From Streptomyces sp. M41(2017) (GTDB lineage Bacteria > Actinomycetota > Actinomycetes > Streptomycetales > Streptomycetaceae), in the NCBI RefSeq assembly GCF_002078175.1, contig NZ_MWFK01000001.1:3224001-3288000 (forward strand): a DNA stretch of 64,000 bases, written 5' to 3'. The stretch's first letter is position 1. Every line of letters starts with the position of its first letter. Of the stretch, positions 34,457 through 43,374 are shown in pieces. The notes beneath the pieces were generated by a model. It was not told the DNA's origin. It saw only the letters and a program-made list of their open reading frames with translations, and searched no databases. Made by a program: the position numbers and the translations under genes.

Positions 34457-34849
34457 ATGGGAGACACAGGGACGTTGAACCCGACCATCCGCACGATCAC
34501 CTTCGACTGCACCGGCGACCCGTACGACCTCGGGCTGTTCTGGAGCGAGTTGCTCGGCCGCCCGCTCGCCGACGACGACAAGCCGGGTGATCCCGAGGCG
34601 GTGATCACCGACCCGTCCGGCGGTCCGACCCTGCTGTTCGTCCACGTCGAGGAGGGCAAGACGGCGAAGAACCGCGTCCATCTCGACCTGGAGCCGCACG
34701 GGCGCACCCGCAGCGCGGAGGTCGAGCGTGCCGTCGCTCTCGGCGCCCGCCGGATCGCCGACCACACCCGCCCGGACGGCGGCGGCTGGGTCGTCCTCGC
34801 AGATCCGGAGGGGAACGAGTTCTGCGTGGAGCGGGGCGAGCTGGGCTGA
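34457..34849 (+). CDS. VOC-family (glyoxalase-like domain) protein
   Basis: 130 aa, the Glyoxalase_6-type single-domain size. [22 protein letters not shown] is the first beta-alpha repeat, [12 protein letters not shown] and [13 protein letters not shown] the second; the DPEGNEF motif carries the usual Glu ligand. It may bind or detoxify a small electrophile or act as antibiotic-binding protein. Tightly coupled (3-nt gap) to the DinB gene, which suggests a detoxification pair. A terminator follows. Confidence 0.87.
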   Translation: MGDTGTLNPTIRTITFDCTGDPYDLGLFWSELLGRPLADDDKPGDPEAVITDPSGGPTLLFVHVEEGKTAKNRVHLDLEPHGRTRSAEVERAVALGARRIADHTRPDGGGWVVLADPEGNEFCVERGELG

Positions 34850-34900
34850 GGCCCCCGCCGCGCGGCCGGCACGCCCTCGGGGCCCGGGCCGGCCCGCGAA

Positions 34901-34932
34901 GAAGGCCCGCACCCAGGAGGGCGCGGGCCTTC
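34901..34932. terminator. Terminator hairpin after the DinB-VOC operon
   Basis: GAAGGCCCGC and its exact complement GCGGGCCTTC, 10 bp, with a 12-nt loop, followed by GTTCCCC. It may also serve the convergent importer-2 operon that ends at 35022. Confidence 0.78.
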
Positions 34933-35021
34933 GTTCCCCTGGAACAGGACGTTCGTGGGCTCGGGTCAATGGGCCGGTGAAGGTCGGTTCCGAAAGGGAG
35001 CGGCTGACGAATTGGGGTGTG

Positions 35022-36068
35022 TCAGACCGCCGCCTCGGGGTCCTTGGAGAAACGCGGGGCCGGAACGGTCTCCGTCGTCTCCGGGTAGTGGCACGCCGTC
35101 AGGTGGCCGGCGTTGCTGCCCGAGATCTGCACCAGCGGCGGAGCCTCGGAGGCGCACTTGTCCGTCGCCTTCCAGCAGCGGGTGCGGAACCGGCAGCCCG
35201 ACGGCGGGTTGAGCGGCGAGGGCACGTCACCCTTGAGCAGGATGCGCTCGCGGGCCGGGACGTCGTCCGCGGTCGCCTCGGGCACGGCCGACATCAGCGC
35301 GCGGGTGTACGGGTGACGCGGGTTGTCGTACAGGTCCTCGCGGTTGGCGATCTCGACGATCTTGCCGAGGTACATGACCGCGACCCGCTGCGAGAAGTGC
35401 CGCACGATCGCGAGGTCGTGGGCGATGAACAGGAACGCGATCCCCAGGTCCTTCTGCAGCTCCTGGAGGAGGTTGACGACCTGCGCCTGGATGGAGACGT
35501 CGAGCGCGGAGACGGGCTCGTCCGCGACGATGAGCTTCGGCTCCAGGGCGAGCGCGCGGGCGACGCCGATGCGCTGACGCTGGCCGCCGGAGAACTCGTG
35601 CGGGAAGCGGTTGTAGTGCTCGGGGTTGAGACCCACGGTCTCCAGGAGCTCGCGGACGCGGTTCTCCTGGCCGCCCTTCGGGTTGATCCCGTTGATCTCC
35701 ATCGGGCCCGAGATGATCTTGCCGACCGTCTGCCGCGGGTTCAGCGAGGCGTACGGGTCCTGGAAGATCATCTGGATCTCGGAGCGGACCGGCGCCAGCT
35801 GCTTGCGGTTGGCGTGCGTGATGTCCTGGCCGCGGTAGCTGATCCGACCGCCGGTGGGCTCCAGCAGCCGTGTGACGAGCCGGCCGGTCGTCGACTTGCC
35901 GCAGCCGGACTCGCCGACCAGGCCGAGGCTCTCGCCCTCGGCCACCTGGAAGTCGAGACCGTCGACGGCCTGCACCGCGCCGATCTTCCGCTTGAAGGGG
36001 AAGCCGCCCATCACCGGGAAGTGCTTGGTCAGCCCGGTGACGTCCAGGAGGGGGTTCGTGTTGCTCAT
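35022..36068 (-). CDS. Importer 2 ATPase, DppF/OppF type (BldKE-like paralogue)
   Basis: 348 aa. Walker [11 protein letters not shown]-loop [12 protein letters not shown], signature [14 protein letters not shown], Walker [15 protein letters not shown], switch His in [10 protein letters not shown], and a C-terminal domain with [15 protein letters not shown] and ACHY cysteines. By eye most of the core positions equal BldKE (30559-31716), so this is a clear paralogue and might even work with the other importer. It lacks BldKE's long N-terminal extension. Last gene of the minus-strand operon, 26 nt after the OppD-type ATPase. Confidence 0.88.
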   Translation of the reverse strand: MSNTNPLLDVTGLTKHFPVMGGFPFKRKIGAVQAVDGLDFQVAEGESLGLVGESGCGKSTTGRLVTRLLEPTGGRISYRGQDITHANRKQLAPVRSEIQMIFQDPYASLNPRQTVGKIISGPMEINGINPKGGQENRVRELLETVGLNPEHYNRFPHEFSGGQRQRIGVARALALEPKLIVADEPVSALDVSIQAQVVNLLQELQKDLGIAFLFIAHDLAIVRHFSQRVAVMYLGKIVEIANREDLYDNPRHPYTRALMSAVPEATADDVPARERILLKGDVPSPLNPPSGCRFRTRCWKATDKCASEAPPLVQISGSNAGHLTACHYPETTETVPAPRFSKDPEAAV

Positions 36069-36094
36069 GATCGTGAAGTCCCGTCTCAGCTACG

Positions 36095-37132
36095 TCAGTG
36101 CGACCGGGTCGCGGCGAGGTCGGCGAAGTATTCCTGGCGCTGGTCCGCCGTGAGGTGGCAGGCGGCACCGCGCCCGTCCGTGACCTGGAGGAGCGGCTGC
36201 TCGGTGGAGCAGAGCCCGCCCTCGACCTTCTCCTTGAAGGTGCACCGCGGGTGGAAGCGGCAGCCGGACGGAGGGTTCAGCAGCGACGGCGGCGAACCGG
36301 GGATCGGCGACAGCGGTACGTCGACCGGTCCGTCCAGGCTCGGCATCGAGCCCAGCAGACCCCAGGTGTACGGGTGCTGCGGCGCCCGCAGCACCTCCTT
36401 CTTGGTCCCGCGCTCCACGCACCGGCCGCCGTACATCACGAGTACGTCGTCCGCGATGTCGGCGATGACACCGAGGTCGTGGGTGATGAAGATGATCGCG
36501 GTGCCGAACTCCTGCTGGAGGTCCTTCAGCAGGTCCATGATCTGCGCCTGCACGGTCACGTCGAGCGCGGTGGTCGGCTCGTCCGCGATGAGCAGCTCGG
36601 GGTCGCAGACCAGCGCCATGGCGATCATCGCGCGCTGGCGCATACCGCCGGAGAACTGGTGCGGGTAGTCGTCCACACGCACGTCGGGCTGCGGGATGCC
36701 CACCCGGCGCAGCATCTCGATCGCCCGCTCCCGGGCCTCCTTCTTGGAGGCGCCGGTGTGCTTGCGGTACGTCTCGCCGATCTGCTTGCCGATGGTGTGG
36801 TACGGCGACAGCGAGGCCAGCGCGTCCTGGAAGATCATCGACATCTTGTTGCCGCGGAGCCGCTCCATCTCCCGCTCGGAGGCGGTCAGCAGCTCCTTGC
36901 CGTCGAGCAGGATCTCGCCGTCGATGGCGGTGCGGTCGCGGTCGTGCAGGCCGAGGATCGTCAGGTTCGTGACGGACTTGCCGGAGCCCGACTCGCCCAC
37001 GATGCCGAGCGTCTTGCCCTTGGCCAGGTCGAAGGTGAGACCGTCGACGGCCTTGACGACGCCGTCTTCGGTGGAGAAGTGGACCTTCAGATCCCTGACG
37101 GACAGGAAGGGCTGCTGATCGGTGCTCGTCAC
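36095..37132 (-). CDS. Importer 2 ATPase, DppD/OppD type (BldKD-like paralogue)
   Basis: 345 aa from GTG 37132 with AGGAG upstream. Begins with [24 protein letters not shown], closely parallel to BldKD. Walker A GESGSGKS, signature [14 protein letters not shown], Walker [15 protein letters not shown], switch His [11 protein letters not shown]-terminal cysteines [17 protein letters not shown] and ACHLT as in DppD proteins where an iron-sulfur cluster is known. 58 nt after the permease. Confidence 0.88.
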   Translation of the reverse strand: MTSTDQQPFLSVRDLKVHFSTEDGVVKAVDGLTFDLAKGKTLGIVGESGSGKSVTNLTILGLHDRDRTAIDGEILLDGKELLTASEREMERLRGNKMSMIFQDALASLSPYHTIGKQIGETYRKHTGASKKEARERAIEMLRRVGIPQPDVRVDDYPHQFSGGMRQRAMIAMALVCDPELLIADEPTTALDVTVQAQIMDLLKDLQQEFGTAIIFITHDLGVIADIADDVLVMYGGRCVERGTKKEVLRAPQHPYTWGLLGSMPSLDGPVDVPLSPIPGSPPSLLNPPSGCRFHPRCTFKEKVEGGLCSTEQPLLQVTDGRGAACHLTADQRQEYFADLAATRSH

Positions 37133-37190
37133 GGGGACGCTCCTGAGGGGGGTGATGCCGGGGTTGCTGTCGGGGGCGGGGTGCCCGGGG

Positions 37191-38171
37191 TCAGGCGAGC
37201 CGGATCCGCGGGTCGATGAGGGCGTACACGGCGTCGACGATGATGTTGAAGAACACGATCGCGCCGGCGGACAGGATGGTGACGCCGAGCAGCATGGGCA
37301 GGTCGCTCTTGCTCACGGAGTCCACCGCGAGGCGGCCGATGCCCTGGATGCTGAAGACGGACTCGGTGATGATCGCGCCACCGATCAGGGTGCCCAGGTC
37401 GATGCCGAAGACGGTGACGATGGGGCCCATCGCGCCGCGCCAGGCGAACCGGAAGAAGACGTTCCTGCGGGACAGCCCCTTGGCCCGGGCGGTGCGGACG
37501 TAGTCCTCGCTGAGCTGCTCGACGAGCTGCGAGCGGGTCATACGCGTGTAGTTGGCGGTGAAGATGATCGCCAGCGTCAGCCACGGCAGCAGCATCCCGG
37601 AGAGCCAGCCGACCGGGTCCTCGGTGAGCGGCGTGTACGAGGGCTGCGAGAACAGGTGGATCTTGGAGACCAGGAAGAACATCGCGACGTAGCCGACGAA
37701 GTAGATCTGGAGCGAGGAGCCGAACAGCGAGGCGGAGCTGGCGAACTTGTCCAGGAACCGGCCCTGCTTGACGGCGGCCAGCATGCCGGCGCCGATGCCG
37801 AAGACCAGGAAGACGACGGCCGCACCGAACGCCAGGGAGAGCGTCGTCGGCAGGCGGTCCAGGATCGTGCCGAGGACCGGCTCGCGGTTGGCGAAGGAGT
37901 AACCGAGGCACGGGGCGTTGCAGTTGCCGAAGCTGCCGTACTCGCGCCCGACGAACACGCCCTTGAGCCAGTCCCAGTACTGCACGGGGATCGGGTGGTC
38001 GATGCCCAGGTTGTGCCGGATCTGCTTGAGCATGTCGGGCGTGCAGTTCTTGCCGCACGACATCATCGCCGGGTCACGCGGGATGGCGTAGAACAGCCAG
38101 AAGGTGATGGCGCTGATGATCAGCAGGATGACCAGCGCGCCGAGGACTCGGCGGATGAGAAAGCGGGACAT
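37191..38171 (-). CDS. Importer 2 permease, DppB/OppB type (BldKC-like paralogue)
   Basis: 326 aa, the same length as BldKC. MSRFLIRRVLGALVILLI start, then IPRDPAMMSCGKNCTP: Cys39, Cys43, Cys84 and Cys88 in the first outside loop fall at the same residue numbers as in BldKC and also read CGKxCTP and CxAPC. EAA loop [21 protein letters not shown]. The ribosome-binding site is weak (GGAAAG, 11 nt). It follows the binding-protein gene after a stem-loop. Confidence 0.87.
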   Translation of the reverse strand: MSRFLIRRVLGALVILLIISAITFWLFYAIPRDPAMMSCGKNCTPDMLKQIRHNLGIDHPIPVQYWDWLKGVFVGREYGSFGNCNAPCLGYSFANREPVLGTILDRLPTTLSLAFGAAVVFLVFGIGAGMLAAVKQGRFLDKFASSASLFGSSLQIYFVGYVAMFFLVSKIHLFSQPSYTPLTEDPVGWLSGMLLPWLTLAIIFTANYTRMTRSQLVEQLSEDYVRTARAKGLSRRNVFFRFAWRGAMGPIVTVFGIDLGTLIGGAIITESVFSIQGIGRLAVDSVSKSDLPMLLGVTILSAGAIVFFNIIVDAVYALIDPRIRLA

Positions 38172-38230
38172 GGGGGCGTGACTTTCCGGACGGGGCGCCG
38201 TCGCCGGGGGCGTGAAGGGGGGTGGGCCTG

Positions 38231-38260
38231 AGGGGGCGGCCGGGCGAACGGCCGCCCCCT
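38231..38260 (-). promoter_or_regulatory. Intercistronic stem-loop after the importer 2 binding-protein gene (12-bp perfect stem)
   Basis: AGGGGGCGGCCG, loop GGCGAA, CGGCCGCCCCCT. On the minus strand it starts 13 nt after the binding-protein stop and lies 59 nt before the permease start. Same position as the hairpins in importers 1 and 3, but a different sequence. Confidence 0.75.
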
Positions 38261-38273
38261 TGGGTCGTACGGC

Positions 38274-40031
38274 TTACTTCATCGCGTAGAGCTTGGTGAG
38301 CGCGATGCAGGTGTTGCCGCTGTCGTAGATGACGTTTCCGACCTTGGATCCGTACATCCAGTTGCGGATCGAGTGGTAGTCCGGGACCACGGCGGACGTC
38401 TCCATGATCTGGCGGTCCACGGCGCCCCAGGCCTTGTTCGCGGCCTCGGTGTCCGTGATCTTGGCGGCGGCGTCGATCGCCTTGTTGATGCTCGGGTCGT
38501 TCAGCTGCGCGTAGTTGCTGCGGCCGTCGCCGATGTTCTTGCCGCTCCAGCAGGGGTAGAAGACGGAGTAGCCGTTCGGCCAGTCCGGGCTCCAGCCCGC
38601 GGCGAACAGGTCGAAGTCGTTGTCGATCTTGCCGATCTGGGTGTAGAAGGTCGACTTGTCGATCTGCTTGTTGACGACCTGGAAGCCGGCGGCCTCCAGA
38701 GCGTTCTTGATCGCCACGGCCTGCTTCTGGGCGTTGTCGGACTGCTGGTACGCGATGACCAGCTTCTGGCCGACCTTGCCGGCCTCCTTCAGGAGCGCCT
38801 TGGCCTTGGCCGGGTCGCCACCGGGCTTCTTGGTCACGCCGTACAGGTCGAACTTCTGGTAACCCGGGGTCACGGGCGAGAGGACCGTGGTGGCCAGCTC
38901 GCTGGTGGAGGCGCCACCGCGGATCGTCTGCAGCTGCTGGTGCGGCCAGGCCCAGTTGATGGCCTGACGGACCTTGACGTCCTTGACGCGGGTCATGTTG
39001 ATCGGCCAGTAGTACGTGACCGTGTCGACCTCGGTGAGGACGCGCTTCTTCAGCTTGGCGTTGGTGAGCACCTGGGCGATGCGCTCGGCCGCGACCTCGT
39101 TGAAGATGGCCATGGCGTGCTGGTCCTTGCCGGAGTCCGCGATGAAGCGGTCCGTGGCAGCCAGCGGCTGGAAGCCGAACTGGAAGACGAACTGGTCCGG
39201 GTAGTTGTTGCGGATCGAGTCCGTCGCCGGGTCCCAGTGCTCGTTGCGCACGTAGGTGAGCGACTTGCCGATGCTGCGGCTGCCGATCTTGTACGGGCCG
39301 GAGGAGAAGGGACGCTTGTCGTACTTCTCCTTCGTGTCGTGCTTCTTGTTCACCAGGCCGTAGCCGGGCATGGCGAGCGTGAAGTTGAAGTCGGCACGCG
39401 CCTCGTTGAGGTGGAACGTGACCGTCTTGCCGTCGATCTCGATGGAGTCGAGCTTCTTGCCGCTGTAGGGGCCCTTGTACTTGTCGCCGCCGACCAGCCA
39501 CTGCTGGACGTAGCGGGGACCCTCGGTGACGAAGGAGGCGAAGAGGCGCTCGAAGGTGTGGCGGAGGTCGTCACCCGTGATGTCCGAGCCGTCCTCCCAC
39601 TTCAGACCGTCCTTCAGCGTGAAGGTCCAGGTCTTGCCGCCGTCCTTCGTGGTGCCGGCGTCCGTGGCCGCGTCACCGACGAGGGTGGCGCCACCCTTGT
39701 TGTCGATCTTGTAGCCGGTGAGCCCACGCAGGATCGGCCGGGTGATGGCGCCCTCGGTCGAGACGTAGATCTGGGCCGGGTCCATGTGGTCCATGTCGAA
39801 CTGGTCGAGCGAGTAGATCGTCCCGCCCTTGACCGCTCCCGGGACCTCCGGCGCGGGGCCGGTGGAGTCGGCCTTCGTGCCGACCAGGATCGCCTGGGTC
39901 TTGGAGCCGCTGACCGAGGGGACCTTGCGGCTCGACTTGTTGTCGCTGCCGCCGCCACAGGCGGTCAGCACGGACGACGAGGCCGCGACCACGCCGGTGG
40001 CGATCAGGAAGTTTCTACGGGAGAAAGACAT
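38274..40031 (-). CDS. Importer 2 peptide-binding lipoprotein with Tat signal (BldKB-like paralogue)
   Basis: 585 aa from ATG 40031 (AGGA upstream; the frame reaches 40085 but that start is unsupported). N terminus MSFSRRNFLIATG has the twin-arginine motif SRRxFL (4-9), then a hydrophobic stretch and lipobox VLTAC (Cys25): a Tat-exported lipoprotein. SBP_bac_5 fold with parallels to BldKB: DSTGPAPEVPGAVKGGT, MDPAQIYVSTEG, GGKTWTFTLKDGLKWEDG, SSGPYKI, and a late AAGWSPDWPNGYSVFYPCW. The two binding proteins differ much more than their ATPases, suggesting different peptides. Gene order equals importer 1. Confidence 0.87.
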   Translation of the reverse strand: MSFSRRNFLIATGVVAASSSVLTACGGGSDNKSSRKVPSVSGSKTQAILVGTKADSTGPAPEVPGAVKGGTIYSLDQFDMDHMDPAQIYVSTEGAITRPILRGLTGYKIDNKGGATLVGDAATDAGTTKDGGKTWTFTLKDGLKWEDGSDITGDDLRHTFERLFASFVTEGPRYVQQWLVGGDKYKGPYSGKKLDSIEIDGKTVTFHLNEARADFNFTLAMPGYGLVNKKHDTKEKYDKRPFSSGPYKIGSRSIGKSLTYVRNEHWDPATDSIRNNYPDQFVFQFGFQPLAATDRFIADSGKDQHAMAIFNEVAAERIAQVLTNAKLKKRVLTEVDTVTYYWPINMTRVKDVKVRQAINWAWPHQQLQTIRGGASTSELATTVLSPVTPGYQKFDLYGVTKKPGGDPAKAKALLKEAGKVGQKLVIAYQQSDNAQKQAVAIKNALEAAGFQVVNKQIDKSTFYTQIGKIDNDFDLFAAGWSPDWPNGYSVFYPCWSGKNIGDGRSNYAQLNDPSINKAIDAAAKITDTEAANKAWGAVDRQIMETSAVVPDYHSIRNWMYGSKVGNVIYDSGNTCIALTKLYAMK

Positions 40032-40112
40032 GGAGAATCCTGCCTTATAGGGACGATCGAGACGGATGATCCGGCCGCACGACACTGAACCGGCCGGGTG
40101 GAGCTGTGGTGG

Positions 40113-41141
40113 CTACCGCTTGGACTTCGGGTCGAGCGCGTCGCGCACCGAATCGCCGAGCAGGTTGAAGGCGAGGACGAAGATCACCATGGACAGGCCC
40201 GGGAAGAGCATGAAGGTGAGGTCCTCGGTGTAGAACTGGGCGCCGCGCTGGATCATGACGCCCCAGTCCGGGGTCGGGTCGATGATGCCGACGCCGAGGA
40301 AGGCCAGGCCCGCCTCCGCGGTCACGTACGCCGGGAGCATCAGGGTGGACTGGATGATGATCGGAGTCCACAGGTTGGGCAGCAGTTCCTTGAACACGAT
40401 CCGCCGCGAGGAGGCGCCGGTGACCTTGGCGGCCTCGATGTACTCGCGTTCACGGAGGCCGAGGACCTGGCCGCGCAGCAGACGCGCGATGGAGGCCCAG
40501 CCGAAGCCGGAGAGGACCACGATCAGGGAGATGGCCCGCAGCGAGGTGGGGATGTTGTCGTCGGGGGCGACGAAGAGCCCGTAGACCACCGGCATGAAGG
40601 CGATGAAGAACAGGGTCGAGGGGAACGACAGCAGGATGTCGATGACCCGGCCGACGAAGTAGTCGGTGCGCCCGCCGAGGTAGCCCGCGGTGACGCCGAC
40701 GATCACGCCGACGATCGTGGTCACCAGGGTCGCCGCGACGGCGATGCCCAGGGAGGTGCGGATGCCGTAGAGCAGGAAGGTGAAGACGTCCCGGCCCAGC
40801 TGGGGCTCGATGCCGAACCAGAACTCCGAGCTCATTCCGCCGTTGGCGCCGGCCGGGTAGGAGAAGGCGTCGAGGAGTTCCGGGCGCTCGCTCGCGTAGG
40901 TCGTGTACGGGTTCTTCCCGTACAGCTTGGCTATGAGCGGGGCCAGAATCGCGATCGCAAAGAAAAAGATCACGATGTACGCGGATATGACACCGGTGCG
41001 GTCACGCTTGAACCGCTTCCAGGCGAGTCGTCCCGGGGAGCGACTCTCCGAGCCCTTGGGGTTCATGGACGAATCCGGGATCGATCCGATCTCGTCGGTC
41101 ACCTCAAGCGATGCGGCCGCGGAAGGAGTGGGGAGTGTCAT
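40113..41141 (-). CDS. Importer 2 permease, DppC/OppC type (BldKA-like paralogue)
   Basis: 342 aa; ATG with GGAG about 6 nt upstream. Cytoplasmic tail, then AWKRFKRDRTGVISAY before helix 1 and NPYTTYASERPELLD in the outside loop, both clearly parallel to BldKA. EAA loop LREREYIEAAKVTGASSRR, then AGLAFLGVGI and PTPDWGVM. First gene of the operon; divergent from importer 3 across a 547-nt AT-richer region. 81 nt before the binding-protein gene. Confidence 0.87.
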   Translation of the reverse strand: MTLPTPSAAASLEVTDEIGSIPDSSMNPKGSESRSPGRLAWKRFKRDRTGVISAYIVIFFFAIAILAPLIAKLYGKNPYTTYASERPELLDAFSYPAGANGGMSSEFWFGIEPQLGRDVFTFLLYGIRTSLGIAVAATLVTTIVGVIVGVTAGYLGGRTDYFVGRVIDILLSFPSTLFFIAFMPVVYGLFVAPDDNIPTSLRAISLIVVLSGFGWASIARLLRGQVLGLREREYIEAAKVTGASSRRIVFKELLPNLWTPIIIQSTLMLPAYVTAEAGLAFLGVGIIDPTPDWGVMIQRGAQFYTEDLTFMLFPGLSMVIFVLAFNLLGDSVRDALDPKSKR

Positions 41142-41453
41142 GGTGCTCCATGCCCGATGGGGTCAACGGCATCCGCAGGGCGCTCCCTACGGGCTACGCC
41201 GGACTTTTTCAACGCAATTCATGCAAGGTCAATAAAATCTCGGTCGCCTTGGGTTTCTCTTTACTCTCTTTACTTCCACTTGACCGGAACGTAACTACGC
41301 GGGTAGCGCACTGTGGCCGTTCCGTGTCCAGATTCGGACCAACTGCGCGAAACGGTCAATGAGTTCGATAACCGGACGGTGGAGTCTCGGAATGCGTACA
41401 TCTGGTGCGCGCAAATGAACGGTTCGGCATCGAACGGTGTAGATCCATTGCGC

Positions 41454-41481
41454 TGATCTTCAAGATCCTTTGCTGGATCTT
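41454..41481 (+). promoter_or_regulatory. Overlapping palindromes (TGATCTTCAAGATC and AAGATCC-6 nt-GGATCTT) upstream of importer 3
   Basis: GATCTT-C-AAGATC (41455-41467) overlaps AAGATCC-TTTGCT-GGATCTT (41462-41481). They cannot form together, so the RNA could switch, or the DNA may be an operator. They lie about 210 nt before the binding-protein start. Confidence 0.4.
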
Positions 41482-41523
41482 TCTGACGCCGCGTCCGGAG
41501 CGCCTCCTCCCGGAATCGGTCCA

Positions 41524-41550
41524 GATCCGTCCGGATCGATCCATCCGGAT
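41524..41550 (+). repeat. Tandem 13-bp near-identical repeat, each partly palindromic (GATCCrTCCGGAT)
   Basis: GATCCGTCCGGAT (41524-41536) and GATCCATCCGGAT (41538-41550), 14-bp spacing. The first is an inverted repeat ATCCG-TC-CGGAT. Operator-like, about 140 nt before the importer 3 start codon. Confidence 0.45.
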
Positions 41551-41688
41551 GGAGTTGCCACCCGGAAGGGTGGAGTGAATGTGCGATACGGCTCATATGG
41601 ACAGATATTGGGCCGTAAAGGCACGACGCACCGGAGCCGAGCACGACCCCGGCGCCGGCGGCACAGCGCACTCTTGAGGAGGCACTCC

Positions 41689-43320
41689 ATGCGTGGAGCC
41701 ACGCACGCCAGATGGGCCGCATGTGCGGTGGTGGTAGCCCTCGCGGCGACCGCCTGCGGGGGCGGAGGGAGTGACAGCGGCGGCGGCGACGGCTCCGGCA
41801 CGGTCAGTTCTTCCTGGGGCGACCCGCAGAACCCGCTCGAACCGGCCAACACCAACGAGGTGCAGGGCGGCAAGGTCCTCGACATGATCTTCCGCGGGCT
41901 GAAGCGGTACAACGCCAAGACCGGCGCCGCCGAGGACATGCTCGCCGACAAGATCGAGACCACGGATTCGCAGAACTTCACGATCACGATCAAGAGCGGC
42001 TGGAAGTTCAGCAACGGCGAGACGGTCACCGCCCAGTCCTTCGTGGACGCCTGGAACTACGGCGCCAGCCTGAAGAACAACCAGAAGAACGCGTACTTCT
42101 TCGGCTACATCGACGGCTACGACAAGGTCCACCCCGAGTCGGGCAGCCAGAGCGCCGACACGCTCTCCGGGCTGAAGGTGACCGGCACGAACACCTTCAC
42201 CGTCAAGCTCAACCAGAAGTTCTCGACGTTCCCGGACACCCTCGGTTACGCGGCCTACTCGCCGCTGCCCAAGGCGTTCTTCGACGACCACGCGGCCTGG
42301 GTGCAGAAGCCGGTCGGCAACGGCCCCTACACGATCAGCTCGTACACCAAGGGCTCGCAGATGTCCCTGGTGAAGTGGGACGACTACTCCGGGGACGACA
42401 AGGCGCAGAACGGCGGAGTGGACCTCAAGGTCTACACGGACAACAACACCGCCTACAACGACCTCCTCGCCGGCAACCTCGACCTCGTCGACGACGTGCC
42501 CGCGGCCCAGCTCAAGAACGCCAAGAGCGACCTGTCCGGCCGGTACATCAACACCCCGGCCGGCATCATCCAGACGCTCGCCTTCCCCTTCTACGACCCG
42601 AAGTGGAACACCAGCGGCGCGAAGAAGGTCCGGCAGGGTCTGTCCATGGCGATCAACCGCCAGCAGATCACCGACACGATCTTCCAGAAGACCCGCACCC
42701 CCGCCAGCGACTGGACGTCACCGGTGCTCGGCGAGAAGGGCGGCTTCCAGAAGGGCCTGTGCGGCGACTCCTGCGACTACAACCCGTCCCAGGCCAAGAA
42801 GCTGGTCCAGGAGGGCGGCGGCCTGCCCGGCGGCCAGGTCAAGATCAGCTACAACGCGGACACCGGCTCCCACAAGGAGTGGGTCGACGCCGTCTGCAAC
42901 TCCATCAACAACGCCCTCGGCAACAACAAGGCGTGCGTCGGCAACCCGATCGGCACCTTCGCCGACTTCCGCAACCAGATCGGGCAGCACAAGATGCCCG
43001 GTCCGTTCCGGGCCGGCTGGCAGATGGACTACCCGCTGATCCAGAACTTCCTGCAGCCGCTGTACTACACGAACGCCTCGTCCAACGACGGCCAGTGGAC
43101 CAACAAGGACTTCGACAACCTCGTCAACCAGGCGAACGCGGAGACCGACACCGGCAAGGCCGTCAAGCTCTTCCAGCAGGCCGAAGGCGTCGTGCGGGAC
43201 AACATGGCCGCCATCCCGCTCTGGTACCAGAACGGCAGCGCCGGCTACTCGGACAAGGTCTCGAACGTGGCGCTCAACCAGTTCAGCGTCCCGGTCTACA
43301 ACGAGATCACCGTCAACTGA
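41689..43320 (+). CDS. Importer 3 peptide-binding lipoprotein
   Basis: 543 aa from ATG 41689 with TTGAGGAGGC upstream; the frame is open to 41470 but runs through the repeat region. Sec signal with lipobox ATAC (Cys23), then Gly/Ser linker. SBP_bac_5 fold of the OppA type: SSWGDPQNPLEPANTNEVQGGKV at the mature start, IKSGWKFSNGETV, QKPVGNGPYTI, MAINRQQIT, and RAGWQMDYPLIQNFLQPLYY near residues 443-463. It contains GDSCDYNPSQA with two cysteines. It differs in type from the BldKB-like proteins. A hairpin begins 7 nt after the stop. Confidence 0.88.
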   Translation: MRGATHARWAACAVVVALAATACGGGGSDSGGGDGSGTVSSSWGDPQNPLEPANTNEVQGGKVLDMIFRGLKRYNAKTGAAEDMLADKIETTDSQNFTITIKSGWKFSNGETVTAQSFVDAWNYGASLKNNQKNAYFFGYIDGYDKVHPESGSQSADTLSGLKVTGTNTFTVKLNQKFSTFPDTLGYAAYSPLPKAFFDDHAAWVQKPVGNGPYTISSYTKGSQMSLVKWDDYSGDDKAQNGGVDLKVYTDNNTAYNDLLAGNLDLVDDVPAAQLKNAKSDLSGRYINTPAGIIQTLAFPFYDPKWNTSGAKKVRQGLSMAINRQQITDTIFQKTRTPASDWTSPVLGEKGGFQKGLCGDSCDYNPSQAKKLVQEGGGLPGGQVKISYNADTGSHKEWVDAVCNSINNALGNNKACVGNPIGTFADFRNQIGQHKMPGPFRAGWQMDYPLIQNFLQPLYYTNASSNDGQWTNKDFDNLVNQANAETDTGKAVKLFQQAEGVVRDNMAAIPLWYQNGSAGYSDKVSNVALNQFSVPVYNEITVN

Positions 43321-43327
43321 GCCGCCC

Positions 43328-43356
43328 GGGGCGGGCCCGCCGCGCGGGCCCGCCCC
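43328..43356 (+). promoter_or_regulatory. Intercistronic stem-loop after the importer 3 binding-protein gene (12-bp perfect stem)
   Basis: GGGGCGGGCCCG, loop CCGCG, CGGGCCCGCCCC. It begins 7 nt after the stop and ends 18 nt before the next start codon. Third instance of this arrangement in the window. Confidence 0.75.
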
Positions 43357-43374
43357 ACTACTTCCGGAGCACTC

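Larger units (their letters stand above)
41142..41688. other. 547-nt divergent regulatory region between importers 2 and 3
   Basis: No gene. The stretch 41203-41290 has unusually low GC for this window (ACTTTTTCAACG, CAATAAAATC, CTTTACTCTCTTTAC). TTGACC occurs at 41280-41285 on the plus strand and again on the minus strand at about 41227-41232, each a fair -35, with no clean -10. Nearer importer 3 are the palindrome at 41462-41481 and the tandem repeat at 41524-41550. Likely contains both promoters and at least one operator. Confidence 0.45.
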
